Below are positions 53,030-61,875 of a DNA stretch of 64,000 bases, piece by piece. Position 1 is the first letter of the stretch. Every line of letters starts with the position of its first letter. The position numbers were made by a program, and so were the translations under genes. The notes under the pieces are model-generated. The model searched no databases. It was not told where the DNA came from and saw only the letters and a program-made list of their open reading frames with translations. Origin of the DNA: JBARDN01 sp963755705 (GTDB taxonomy: Bacteria; Desulfobacterota; Binatia; Binatales; Binataceae); contig CAVWKW010000001.1 in NCBI GenBank assembly GCA_963755705.1, positions 62,001-126,000 on the forward strand. The letters are read 5' to 3'.

Positions 53030-54109
53030 TCAGTAGCCCTGCGCGGCGGCGCCTTGCGCGGAGGGCGCGAGGTCCGCGTAGCGCGCGGGAGGCGTCCACG
53101 GCGTCGCGAGCGCGTCGAAGCCGGCGAATAGCTCTTCGATATCGCGCACCTTCGCTGTCTTCCGGATCATCTCGCGCACCATCGGCGGTTGATCAACGAT
53201 CCGCTGCCGCAGCATCGCGCGCAGCGAGCGCTCGACGAGCGTGTCGACAGCCCGCTTGCCCGGAATTTCCTTGCCATCTTCTGTGAGCAGCGTGCGCGCC
53301 GAGATTTCCGATAGCGCGGTGCGCAGATATTCGACGTGGGGCGATTCGTCTGAGCGGATGAAACGCACCAGGTCGGCTGCCGCGACCGGCGCATCGGAGA
53401 CTTCCGGATCGGAGAGAATTTCCTCGGCCCACTGGAAGGTGGACGCCGCAAACACCTCGATCGCGAGCACGTTCACCATGAAGCGCAATAGCCGCTCGAC
53501 CGGCGCGCCCAGCTCGGGGAAGAGCGCGAGCGGCTCGCCGGTGCGGCGCGCGATAATCGCGGCGAAAATCTCAGGCGAAATCTCCGGATTCGAGAGCGCA
53601 GCGTCGCGCGCCGCCTCCCACATCTGGCGATGGCCGCCCTCTTCGCTCCATCCTGCCTCGTCGCGTGCATGCGCCTCGAACAATCCGCCAGTCAGATGCG
53701 CCAGCGCGGTGCCCTCGGTGCTTTCCTTGATGAAGCTCTTGAGCGGAGGGACCGGCAGGTCGCGAATCTGCGCGCCGAAGCCTTCGATGATCGCAATTTC
53801 GGTGAGCGAGCGGATCATCGGCTCGCGCACGCCCTTGCGTAACAGATATTTTGCCTGCGCGACATTGGGCAGCCGCGGAGAGACCGTATCGGCCGGAATC
53901 TCGACCAGCGGCATCCCCGAGGTCGCGAGATGCTGTTCTTGCCACGCCTTGATCGCGGGCACGCGCCATAGCGTCCGCGGCGAGACGTACTTGCCCTCGG
54001 TATCGAAACCGCCGTGGCATTTCACGCCCTTTACGACCAACCGTTCTTTGACCGGAGGATTGGAAAGGATTTCCGCTTCGCTGAAGGAGAGCGTGGATTC
54101 GTGCGACAT
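53030..54109 (-). CDS. Uncharacterised helical protein, candidate diiron ferritin-like fold
   Basis: 359 residues, no family recognised. The C-terminal 260 residues look all-helical and carry repeated carboxylate/histidine motifs: ALAHLTGGLFEAHARDE (E145), EEGGHRQMW (E157xxH160), NVLAIEVFAASTFQWAEEIL (E218), and SDESPHVEYLRTAL (E255xxH258). Two ExxH motifs plus separate Glu residues are what ferritin-like diiron oxygenases such as AurF use. E109 is an alternative first ligand. The first 100 residues look like a separate domain. It is divergent from an MFS exporter across a palindromic operator. Confidence 0.75.
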   Translation of the reverse strand: MSHESTLSFSEAEILSNPPVKERLVVKGVKCHGGFDTEGKYVSPRTLWRVPAIKAWQEQHLATSGMPLVEIPADTVSPRLPNVAQAKYLLRKGVREPMIRSLTEIAIIEGFGAQIRDLPVPPLKSFIKESTEGTALAHLTGGLFEAHARDEAGWSEEGGHRQMWEAARDAALSNPEISPEIFAAIIARRTGEPLALFPELGAPVERLLRFMVNVLAIEVFAASTFQWAEEILSDPEVSDAPVAAADLVRFIRSDESPHVEYLRTALSEISARTLLTEDGKEIPGKRAVDTLVERSLRAMLRQRIVDQPPMVREMIRKTAKVRDIEELFAGFDALATPWTPPARYADLAPSAQGAAAQGY

Positions 54110-54156
54110 GATCGGGTGACCTCTACGCGCCGGCGCTTGATGCGCCGCAGCTATTG

Positions 54157-54172
54157 CCTAACATACGTTAGG
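54157..54172. promoter_or_regulatory. Palindromic operator between the diiron-like gene and the MFS exporter
   Basis: CCTAACATACGTTAGG: 6-bp perfect arms around a 4-base centre, typical of a TetR- or MarR-type site. It lies 48 bp from the minus-strand start (54109) and 110-125 bp from the exporter start, placed to control both. No regulator gene is adjacent. Confidence 0.6.
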
Positions 54173-54281
54173 GTGTTTCATCGAGTCAAACCGCTGCGGT
54201 GGGCACGATGACTGCATCCCGCGCGGCAGTCTTTTGCGACAATTCGCGTGTCTCAGGTAGGTTGTGGAGAACTATCGGCAC

Positions 54282-55880
54282 ATGAGCGCTACGCCAGCAC
54301 CGCAGCCGGACGCGATCGATCAGCAGACGCCCGAGGCGCACGAGTTCTCGAGCGCGCGTAAATGGACAATCGCCGTCTCGGTCATGCTCGGCACCATCCT
54401 CGAGGTGCTCGACAGTTCGATCGTCAACGTCTCTCTGCCACACATGCAGGGCAGCTTTTCAGCCAGCGTCAACGAAATCGCGTGGGTGGTGACGAGTTAC
54501 CTGGTCGCCGCCGGAATTATGATCCCGATGACCGGATGGATCGCCGAGCGCTTCGGCCGCAAACGTTACTTCGTCATCTCGATCACGATGTTCGTGATTG
54601 CGTCGGCGCTGTGCGGCGTCGCGCAATCGCTCAACCAGATCGTTCTATTCCGACTCGCGCAAGGCGCGGCCGGCGCGGCGATGATGCCGCTGTCGCAGGC
54701 GATCCTGATGGAGACCTTTCCGCCGCGTGAGCAGGCCCTGGCGATGGCGGTGTGGGGAATGGGGATGATGGTCGCGCCGATCATGGGCCCTACCGTCGGC
54801 GGCTATATCACCGACGCGTGGAGCTGGCGCTGGAACTTCTATATCAACGTTCCGATCGGCACCGCCGCGGCGTTTATGGTCTGGCGCTTCGTCGATGACC
54901 CCGCGTACATGAAGAACCGGCGCTCGGGCCGAATCGACTTCCTGGGAATCTTGTGCCTGTTCGTCACGCTTGGGCTCGGCGAAATCGTGCTCGATCGCGG
55001 CGAGCGCGCCGACTGGTTCCAGAGTCCATGGGTGGTCTACTCGACTATCGCCTGCGTCGTCTCGCTGGTCGTATTCATCTATCACGAGTTGCACACTGCC
55101 GATCCGGTGGTCGATTTGAGAATCCTGAAAGACCGGCGCTTCACGCTGCCCGTCACGCTGGTAATCTTTCTCACCTTCACTCTCTATGGCACCGCCATCC
55201 TGAACCCGGTCTTTCTGCAGGAACTCCTCGGCTACACCGCGTCGAAGGCGGGTCTGGTGATGGCGCCGCGCGGGATCGGCACAATGTTCGCCATGATCGT
55301 CCTGGGCGCGTTGGCGCGCCGCGGAGTCGATATCCGTCCGCTGGTCGGAATTGGGTTCGTTTTGGTCGGCTTCGCGATGTGGTCGATGGCGGGGCTCAAC
55401 CTACAATCCGATATTACGCGAATCGTATGGCCCACCGTGATCCAAGGTATCGGCACCGGGCTGATATTCCCGGGGTTGTCGGCGGCCGCGCTATCCTCGA
55501 TGGAGAAATTCAAGATGCAGCGCGCCGCCAGCCTATACGCCGTCACGCGCAACCTGGGCGCGGCGCTGGGAACCTCGTACCTGACGACGCTTCTTATCCA
55601 TCGCCAGCAGGTCCGGCAGAGTTACCTGGTCGAGCATGTTTCGATTTTCACGTTGCCGCATCTGCGGGTGCCCGGTGCGCAAGGAATGGATCTGATGCAT
55701 CAGTTGGCGATGGGGCAGCATCGCGGGATGGCAATGATCTACGGGATGCTCCAGCGCCAAGCGATGATGCTCTCGTTCAACGACATCTACCGAATGCTGG
55801 CGGGCCTGATGATCATCCTGGTGCCGACGTTCCTGTTCCTCCAGCGCGACCGCCGCAATCTGCCTATCGCGGAGCATTGA
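54282..55880 (+). CDS. DHA2-family MFS multidrug exporter (EmrB/QacA type)
   Basis: 532 residues from the ATG at 54282; a GTG at 54264 is possible. Fourteen helices. Motif D1 LDSSIVNVSLPHMQGSFSAS and motif A GWIAERFGRKRYFV are characteristic of DHA2. Motif C is in the fifth helix (GMGMMVAPIMGPTVGGYI), the antiporter signature, and DAWSWRWNFYINVPIG follows. Exports drugs or metabolites by proton antiport. Divergent from the diiron-like gene, so it may export the product or substrate of that enzyme. Confidence 0.92.
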   Translation: MSATPAPQPDAIDQQTPEAHEFSSARKWTIAVSVMLGTILEVLDSSIVNVSLPHMQGSFSASVNEIAWVVTSYLVAAGIMIPMTGWIAERFGRKRYFVISITMFVIASALCGVAQSLNQIVLFRLAQGAAGAAMMPLSQAILMETFPPREQALAMAVWGMGMMVAPIMGPTVGGYITDAWSWRWNFYINVPIGTAAAFMVWRFVDDPAYMKNRRSGRIDFLGILCLFVTLGLGEIVLDRGERADWFQSPWVVYSTIACVVSLVVFIYHELHTADPVVDLRILKDRRFTLPVTLVIFLTFTLYGTAILNPVFLQELLGYTASKAGLVMAPRGIGTMFAMIVLGALARRGVDIRPLVGIGFVLVGFAMWSMAGLNLQSDITRIVWPTVIQGIGTGLIFPGLSAAALSSMEKFKMQRAASLYAVTRNLGAALGTSYLTTLLIHRQQVRQSYLVEHVSIFTLPHLRVPGAQGMDLMHQLAMGQHRGMAMIYGMLQRQAMMLSFNDIYRMLAGLMIILVPTFLFLQRDRRNLPIAEH

Positions 55881-55906
55881 TCGCGCTTGGCGCGAAAATT
55901 CTCGTC

Positions 55907-56938
55907 CTAAGCCGCGTGCGATGAAGTCGTCGCTTGCGCTCCGCCGCCGAAGCGCTCTTCGAGGGCGGCTTTGGCTTCGGCCATCACGTCGCGGACGATT
56001 TGGCCTGCAGGCTTGATCGAATCGATCAGGCCCGCGCTTTGACCGCAGGCCATTCCGCCCTCTTCTATCTTGCCTTCGTAGCGCGCTTTTTCGGCCAGCG
56101 GGAAACCGTACTCGACCGACTGGATCGGAAACGGCCGGATTTCCGCCTCGCGGCCGACCCATGAATCGGTGAATTTGTTGCGGATGAGGCGGCAGGGCTT
56201 GCCGGAATGGCATCGCGTGATGGTGGTGCCCTCTTCGTCAATCTCGACGATTTTGTTCTTGTAATTGGCATGCGCAAAGGCCTCGATCGAGGCGACGAAG
56301 CGGCTGCCCATCCATACGCCCTCGGCGCCCAGCGCGAGCGCCGCCAGAAGGCCGCGCCCGTCGGCGAGGCCGCCTGCGGCCAGCACGGGGACACGCACCG
56401 CGTCGACGATCTGCGGTACCAGCGTCATCGTGCCGATGCGTCCGGTGTGTCCGCCGGCTTCATGTCCCTGCGCTACTATGACATCGACGCCCGAGGCCTC
56501 GAGCCTGCGCGCCTGCTTGACGTTGCCGCACAATGACATCACGACCACCCCGGCCTTATGCGCTTGCGGGACGATACCCGCGGGATTGCCCAAGCCGGAG
56601 ACGATGACCGGGATTCGCTCCTCGAAGGTGATATCGATGAGGCGTTGCACGTTCGAGGCGTAGCGCAGAACTGTCGCATTTTTGGGATCGGCCTTAACTT
56701 CGGCAAAAAGGATGTCGACGGCGAAGGGCCGGTCGGTCAGATCGTGGCATCGGTGGATTTGCTCGGTTAATTCTCGCGCACTCATCGAGCCCGACCCGAT
56801 GCATCCTAGCCCACCCGCGTTTGACACCGCCGCGGCCAGCTCGGCATGCGCTACAAAGCCCATCCCCGCTTGAAAGACAGGAAATTTGATTCCGAGGCGT
56901 CTGGTGATCGGGGTCTCAAAGCTCGATTCGAGTGTCAT
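55907..56938 (-). CDS. Nitronate monooxygenase family flavoprotein (paralogue)
   Basis: 343 residues; same fold as the gene at 49051 but clearly diverged. IKFPVFQAGMGFVAHAELAA, SNAGGLGCIGSGSMSARELT, AQGHEAGGHTGRIG with the conserved His, and LAAGGLADGRGLLAALALGA with VWMGSRFVASIEA. Convergent with the MFS gene (26 bp gap). Its upstream region holds two palindromes that may bind a regulator. Confidence 0.88.
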   Translation of the reverse strand: MTLESSFETPITRRLGIKFPVFQAGMGFVAHAELAAAVSNAGGLGCIGSGSMSARELTEQIHRCHDLTDRPFAVDILFAEVKADPKNATVLRYASNVQRLIDITFEERIPVIVSGLGNPAGIVPQAHKAGVVVMSLCGNVKQARRLEASGVDVIVAQGHEAGGHTGRIGTMTLVPQIVDAVRVPVLAAGGLADGRGLLAALALGAEGVWMGSRFVASIEAFAHANYKNKIVEIDEEGTTITRCHSGKPCRLIRNKFTDSWVGREAEIRPFPIQSVEYGFPLAEKARYEGKIEEGGMACGQSAGLIDSIKPAGQIVRDVMAEAKAALEERFGGGAQATTSSHAA

Positions 56939-57585
56939 TAGGGCACCTCATCCAGATGCCGACACAGTGTCGGCGGATGTGCCAAAAAAGGTCACGCATG
57001 GCTTTCGTTGTCAAGGACAATTTGATCAATTAATCGATTATTCAATGTTGCTCCAGTATAGGGCGCGCGCTAAATGAGGTTGTTAGTAACGCGATCCGGG
57101 AGCCGTTGGCCTGGTAACGTCGCACGGGCTGAGACGACCTAAGCTTGTCGGTTTTGATTGGGCCGTCTCCTTCGTGCGCCTGTTCCATCGAGCCGCCGCT
57201 TGGGGTGTGGGGATCGTTGCAGGCGGTTGCGGGTACCGAGCGGGCTCATGGTTGAGTAGAAAGAGCCCTGCGCATGGCGCGGAATGGTTTCGGTGCTCTT
57301 AGTATGGCCAGCTCTGGCGGTCGCGCCCGCCTGGAGCCATCCCGTAGTCGTCGGTTGGGTTCGTTCGATCAACTTCACTACAAAAGGACGGCTGAGCAGC
57401 AAATGAGTTTCGCTGAGCTTGCCGATTCTCAAGTCTTCGTCTCTTTAGCTCTTTTCTTCGCCGCTTTTGAATTTCAAATACAACCTGGAAAGGGTTTCGG
57501 GCATCGTGCCGAATGCCGCGGCTCGTGGGGACTTTGCGCGGCTGGATAGCGATGCGCGAATCGGGAGAACCAGGGAGGTTAGCCT
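56939..57585. other. Long intergenic region with palindromes
   Basis: 647 bp without a supported gene. It contains CCGACACAGTGTCGG (56959-56973, 7-bp arms), TTGATCAA (57022-57029), TAATCGATTA (57031-57040, perfect), and a 9-bp stem with one mismatch (57131-57139 with 57161-57169). The first three lie in the promoter region of the minus-strand NMO gene. Confidence 0.6.
56959..56973. promoter_or_regulatory. Palindromic operator upstream of the NMO paralogue
   Basis: CCGACACAGTGTCGG, 7-bp arms around a single base, 20 bases before the NMO start codon. On the minus strand TTGACA (57014-57009) lies upstream as a possible -35. Position suits a repressor acting at or just after the promoter. Confidence 0.45.
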
Positions 57586-58290
57586 GTGCGAAATGGCCCG
57601 CTCGTTCATAGACGCCCTCAGGTCTCGAGATTTGCCTACGGCACGCCGACTCCGCTCGAACGCTTGGCGTCGCTCGCACCGTTAGGAGTGCCGCGAACAT
57701 TCACGCGCCGTTTACGCAACCAGCAACCGGAACCCGAATCCCCGGATTTCGAGCCGATACGGCTGAATCTCGGCAGCCGGCTGCCGATCAATCTGCGCCA
57801 TTTTCTGAGCAAGCAATTGGGTTCGCTGGCGCGAATCGAAGAAGATTCGATCGTCGCGCTCAAACCCCGCTCGAGCGAGGCGCTGATGCGCGAGCTGGCG
57901 CGGGCAATCCGCCGGTTTTCGGCCGAGCGGGCGCGCGAGGCATGGTCCGAATGTGCGATCGGACTGGAACGCCTGGAGCACGAGTTCTTCGGTCCTGAAG
58001 CCGACGAGCGCGCTCCGGTCGTGCTATGCCTGCGATGCATGGCGTTTGGGACCGGCGCGCTCGAACAGCATTGCGGACCCAATTGTCTGGCGGTTGATCT
58101 GGGCGCTGCCGTGAAGGCCGACCGGATCGAGCGCGGACCGAGCGCTCCCGGCTCGAATGCGATGCATCGCGCGGTCGAGAACTTCCGAATCGCGCGCGAA
58201 GCAGCGGGTCTCGAGCATCACGATCTGGATTGCTACGTCGCGGGCGGCCAGGTGAGTTTCAGTTGGCGTCCGCTACCCGCGCTCCATTAG
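57586..58290 (+). CDS. Hypothetical protein with a C-terminal Cys cluster
   Basis: 234 residues from a GTG preceded by GGGAGG. Not recognised. The N-terminal 60 residues are basic. The middle (LSKQLGSLARIEEDSIVALK, then ELARAIRRFSAERAREAW) is helical. Near residue 147 a compact set of cysteines occurs: VVLCLRCMAFGTGALEQHCGPNC, spaced C-x2-C-x11-C-x3-C, capable of binding zinc or Fe-S. Followed by GLEHHDLDCYVAGGQVSFSW. No operon partner. Confidence 0.55.
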   Translation: MRNGPLVHRRPQVSRFAYGTPTPLERLASLAPLGVPRTFTRRLRNQQPEPESPDFEPIRLNLGSRLPINLRHFLSKQLGSLARIEEDSIVALKPRSSEALMRELARAIRRFSAERAREAWSECAIGLERLEHEFFGPEADERAPVVLCLRCMAFGTGALEQHCGPNCLAVDLGAAVKADRIERGPSAPGSNAMHRAVENFRIAREAAGLEHHDLDCYVAGGQVSFSWRPLPALH

Positions 58291-58401
58291 CCCAGAGCGC
58301 CGTGTCAGTTCCCAGGTGATCGCGCGGCGCGGCCTTATCGGGTCGCCGCCTTGCGAGGCCGGCGCCCGTCGTGATGATCGCGGAAAATTTCGCGGGGAAA
58401 A

Positions 58402-58599
58402 CTAAAGAGCAGATGCGCGGCGGCGGCGCTGTTCTTTACGGCGGCGGCGCTGGGCTTCCGAACGCTTGCGCTTGCGGCGGACGCTGGGCTTCTCATAGAA
58501 CGCACGCTTCTTCATTTCCTTGAACACCCCCTCCTTGGCCAGCTTGCGCTTGAGCACGCGCATCGCCTGATCGAGGGAGCCTTCAACTCGAATTTCCAT
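58402..58599 (-). CDS. rpsU: 30S ribosomal protein S21
   Basis: 65 residues from the ATG at 58599. MEIRVEGSLDQAMRVLKRKL, AKEGVFKEMKKRAFYEKPS and VRRKRKRSEAQRRR identify S21, the small basic protein near the 3' end of 16S rRNA. The basic C-terminal extension (RRRKEQRRRRASAL) is longer than in E. coli. An ATG seven codons earlier lacks support. It is not in the usual rpsU-dnaG-rpoD order. Confidence 0.92.
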   Translation of the reverse strand: MEIRVEGSLDQAMRVLKRKLAKEGVFKEMKKRAFYEKPSVRRKRKRSEAQRRRRKEQRRRRASAL

Positions 58600-58780
58600 A
58601 GTTCTCCTTAACGTCCGCAATTCAGCCTATCGAGATTAGGTCCGGCGACAAGGAGAGTCAACGGCCGCATCCCGAACGATCGCACCCGCCGACTCGTATC
58701 GGCGTCGTCGCGCAAAGCCGTGTCTGCTAAATGATACTGGATATCTTCGCCGCGACGAGCCGGCACGAAGGAGCCTCTCG

Positions 58781-59566
58781 ATGGATTTGGAACTCAAGGG
58801 TAAAGTCGCGATGGTCACCGGCGGCAGCCGCGGACTTGGGCGCGCGATGGCCGAGGCGCTGGCCGCCGAGGGTATGAGCGTCAGTATCTGCGCACGCGAC
58901 ACGCACGCGGTGAGCGAGGCCGCGGCGGCGGTCAATGAGATCGGCAAGCGTACCGGAGCCAAGCCTGCAGCGGGATTTGTGGGCGACGTCACCAGTGCGT
59001 CTCAGATGGAAAAATGGGTCGCCGCGGTCGTACGCGAATGCGGCCGAATCGACGTGCTGGTGAACAATGCCGGCGCCGCCCGGCCCGGCGCGCTCGCGGA
59101 GCTGCCAGAATCGGCATGGCAGGAGCAGTTCGACCTGAACCTGTTTGCTCCGGTGCGGCTCGCCCGGATGGTCGCGCCGCACATGGAACAGCAGGGCGGC
59201 GGCTCAATTATCAATATTGGATCAATTTATGGGCGAGAGTCCGGCGGCCCGCTGACCTACAACGCCTCGAAGGCGGCGCTGCATTCTTTTACCAAGCTGC
59301 TTGCGCGCGAGCTCGCGCCGAAGAAGATCCGCGTCAACACAGTGGCACCGGGATCGATCCTGGTGCCGGGCGGAAATTGGGAGAAGCGCTTCAAGGAAAG
59401 CCCGGCGTTCGAAAAAGACTTCTTAGCGCGCGAGATGCCGGCCGGACGCCTGGGCAGCGCCGCCGAGGTCGCATACGCGGTCGCGATGCTGGCGTCGCCG
59501 CGCGCGAGCTGGATCACCGGCGCCAATATTCCCGTCGATGGCGCGCAGGGCCGCTCAATCCTGTGA
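58781..59566 (+). CDS. Short-chain dehydrogenase/reductase (FabG-like)
   Basis: 261 residues, classical SDR. Cofactor motif TGGSRGLGRAMAEAL, NNAG region LVNNAGAARPG, catalytic Ser in IINIGSIYG, and Tyr/Lys in YNASKAAL. RVNTVAPGSILVPGG and the terminal WITGANIPVDGAQG complete the family pattern. The Arg after TGGSRG suggests NADP(H). Substrate unknown. Its stop overlaps the next start (GTGA). Confidence 0.9.
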   Translation: MDLELKGKVAMVTGGSRGLGRAMAEALAAEGMSVSICARDTHAVSEAAAAVNEIGKRTGAKPAAGFVGDVTSASQMEKWVAAVVRECGRIDVLVNNAGAARPGALAELPESAWQEQFDLNLFAPVRLARMVAPHMEQQGGGSIINIGSIYGRESGGPLTYNASKAALHSFTKLLARELAPKKIRVNTVAPGSILVPGGNWEKRFKESPAFEKDFLAREMPAGRLGSAAEVAYAVAMLASPRASWITGANIPVDGAQGRSIL

Positions 59567-60687
59567 GTGTCTTGCCTGTGAGTATTGGCGCGCGCGGCCT
59601 CGTCCGCGTCGGAATTGGCCTGCTCATACTTGTAGCCGTGGCGGGATGCTCGGGGCCTTTGCCTACGACCCAGTTGCCGCCGACGCGGCTGGTCGCGCCG
59701 GCGCTCGAGTTCCCGGAGTTTCGCGATTATCGCGGGGTTGTCGATTGCCGGATGAAGGCGGCGGGCCTCGATGAGTCGGCGGTCGCCGATCTGGCGCGCA
59801 ACGCGCAGATCGATTTCGTGATGATCGGAGATCCGGCGGCCTCCGGCGCCAGCGACTACGGAATCGGCGGTTTCACCAACCAGATTTTGTTCATCCCCGG
59901 CGCGACGTTCGCGGTGGACGGCGGAGAAATCGTCGGTGTGAATCTGCGTCAGCCGATCGACGGCTCGCGGCCGGCGACCGAGCTGATCGGCGCGATTCAT
60001 GATCAGGGCGCGCTGGCGATCGCGGCTGATCCCGGAGCCTTCAAATCGCCGGGCGACTACGCGCTGGCCGACGCGATGGAAGTATACAATCAGAATGTCG
60101 CGTTCGCAGCGGCGAGTCCGACGATGCTCTACTGGCGTGCAATGTTCTTCCAGACTGACCGCTTTCTGCTCGATCTCGCGCCGCGCCCGGACGCGAACCT
60201 TACGCTTTACGACACGATGACCGCCGGCGCGCGAGTTACTCTGGTGGCCGGGATGGGCGCGCCAGATAATCTTTCTGTGATGGGTTCGAAAGTCGGCACC
60301 TTCGAGCAATTGTTCCTCTTCTACACGACCCATCTGCTCGCGCGCGAGCGCGATGTTGACGCGCTGATGGACGCGATGCATCGCGGGCACGCATACGTGA
60401 GCTTCGATATTCTCGGCTACGTCGGCGAGTTCGCGTTCTTCGCCCAGAGCGGCGCCACCAAGACGATTATGGGCGACGAGGTTCATCTTGAAACCGATCT
60501 GACGCTGAAGGCCGAACTGCCAGCCAACGCTGATCGAATCGTGATGCTCAAGGACGGCATTCGGGTCGCATCCGTCGATAACGCGATGGATTTCGCATTC
60601 GCGCCCAAAGCTGCGGGCGCCTATCGAGTGGAAGCCTGGCGCCGCGGCCATCTGTGGATTATATCGAATCCGGTCTACGTCCGCTGA
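59563..60687 (+). CDS. Lipoprotein with degenerate PHP-like phosphoesterase domain
   Basis: 374 residues from GTG; signal and lipobox VAGC with Cys29 for lipid attachment. The domain follows the PHP layout, but each metal-binding motif is altered: the expected HxH is GVVDCRMKA (58-66), the TDH position is IGDP (88-91), FIPGATFAVDGGEIVGVNL lacks its His, and the HP motif is AADP (154-157) before DAMEVYNQN. So it is PHP-like in fold but probably not a metal hydrolase. The start overlaps the SDR stop. Outer-membrane or periplasmic role unknown. Confidence 0.65.
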   Translation: MSVLPVSIGARGLVRVGIGLLILVAVAGCSGPLPTTQLPPTRLVAPALEFPEFRDYRGVVDCRMKAAGLDESAVADLARNAQIDFVMIGDPAASGASDYGIGGFTNQILFIPGATFAVDGGEIVGVNLRQPIDGSRPATELIGAIHDQGALAIAADPGAFKSPGDYALADAMEVYNQNVAFAAASPTMLYWRAMFFQTDRFLLDLAPRPDANLTLYDTMTAGARVTLVAGMGAPDNLSVMGSKVGTFEQLFLFYTTHLLARERDVDALMDAMHRGHAYVSFDILGYVGEFAFFAQSGATKTIMGDEVHLETDLTLKAELPANADRIVMLKDGIRVASVDNAMDFAFAPKAAGAYRVEAWRRGHLWIISNPVYVR

Positions 60688-60705
60688 TTCGCAGGGAGGA
60701 CTGCG

Positions 60706-61086
60706 ATGTCCAGAGCGATAGCCAGTGCGTTAGTCAGAAAGGCAATTTCGATCTTGCTCTTCGCGACGATGATCTCGATTTGCGCTGGATGCGGCGGCGT
60801 AGCGAAACAAAATCCCGCCTCGCAAGCAGCCACTTTGCAAGACGGCGCAACTAGCTATGCGCAGGTGATCGAAGGCATGGGTCCACCCTACCAGGACTAC
60901 GGTGATCAGGACGGCAGCAGGACCGTAGTCTATATGTTGAATCCGGAACCCGCCGGCGCGAATACTCATTCGCCCCAAACGGCAACGACTCAAGTACAAA
61001 ACAAGCTAACGCTTAAATTCGATCCAAACGGAATTCTGGTTAGCCATTCCACGCAGCCAATATCTACCCCACCATCGCCACAGTAA
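60706..61086 (+). CDS. Small lipoprotein, SmpA/BamE-like domain
   Basis: 126 residues; GGGAGG upstream. A signal ends in the lipobox ICAGC (Cys29). The mature part contains YAQVIEGMGPPYQDYGDQDG and TVVYMLNPEP, the Gly-x-Pro turn and beta strand seen in SmpA/OmlA (BamE) repeats. The C-terminus is Ser/Thr/Pro-rich. Nineteen bases separate it from the PHP-like lipoprotein gene, so the two lipoproteins probably share a transcript. Confidence 0.7.
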   Translation: MSRAIASALVRKAISILLFATMISICAGCGGVAKQNPASQAATLQDGATSYAQVIEGMGPPYQDYGDQDGSRTVVYMLNPEPAGANTHSPQTATTQVQNKLTLKFDPNGILVSHSTQPISTPPSPQ

Positions 61087-61182
61087 CCATCCAATCGGTC
61101 ACAAAGACACGAAGAACTGATAGATGTTGACAAAAAGCCCTTCACTTTATTCCGCGGACCGCAATACAAGTTCCAGCTACAA

Positions 61183-61836
61183 TCAACAGTACCTTGAGCG
61201 TTTGCGAGTCATGCGGATCTCCTCGATGGCGTCTTCGATCGACGACCGCGCGGCTACGGTCTGCTCGCGCAATAGCGCAACCTTGAGCGACTTCAGCGCT
61301 ATTGCCCGATTTTTCACGTTAACTAAGCCGGGAAGAAGGCTAGCCGTTGCACATCGGACTATATAAGAGTCGTGCTTTAGCCCGCTTAAAAAGTAATCGA
61401 AATTTCTCTCAACACCGAGCTTGACCAAGGCGTAGTAGATTCCATTTCGCTCCCAATCCCCTGATACACTGATTCGCTCTTTCAAGGCACCGCGTGCTTC
61501 GACGGCATTCATATCTCCGAGCGCGACAGCGGCTGCCGATCGCACAAGTCTGCTGTGGTCGGAGTTAAGTTGCCGGATCAGTCTATCTCGCAGTGAGAGC
61601 AGTCTGCGTTCGCCAGCGATCTCGGCTGCCGTTGTGCGTACGAGCTCATCGCGGTCACTCATTGCTTTTCGGACGTACGGCTCAAGCTCAATTTCGCAAT
61701 CGTTCAATGCCTCAAGCGCTTCCAGTCGTGTTTCGTAGCTGTGCGCAACAGACATGCGTGCGAGACGTTCAACTGATTCTTTTATTCGAACGCGCGCCTT
61801 CCGAATTTCACGCATATCACGAGCGTATCTGTTCAT
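61183..61836 (-). CDS. HEAT-repeat protein
   Basis: 217 residues, almost all helical: HEAT-type repeats such as ALEALNDCEIELEPYVRKAM, SDRDELVRTTAAEIAGERR, SDHSRLVRSAAAVALGDMN and HDSYIVRCATASLLPGLV. A protein-interaction scaffold; no enzyme motif. Noticeably lower GC and different codon use than its neighbours, suggesting later acquisition. It lies 39 bp behind miaB. Confidence 0.8.
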   Translation of the reverse strand: MNRYARDMREIRKARVRIKESVERLARMSVAHSYETRLEALEALNDCEIELEPYVRKAMSDRDELVRTTAAEIAGERRLLSLRDRLIRQLNSDHSRLVRSAAAVALGDMNAVEARGALKERISVSGDWERNGIYYALVKLGVERNFDYFLSGLKHDSYIVRCATASLLPGLVNVKNRAIALKSLKVALLREQTVAARSSIEDAIEEIRMTRKRSRYC

Positions 61837-61875
61837 CGCGTCCGTGTCTCACGTACTCAAAAAAGGATGCGTGTA

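Noticed and set aside
57139..57549. Open frames in the 647-bp gap after the NMO paralogue
   Set aside because: Basic, low-complexity translations on both strands without ribosome-binding sites; more likely non-coding.
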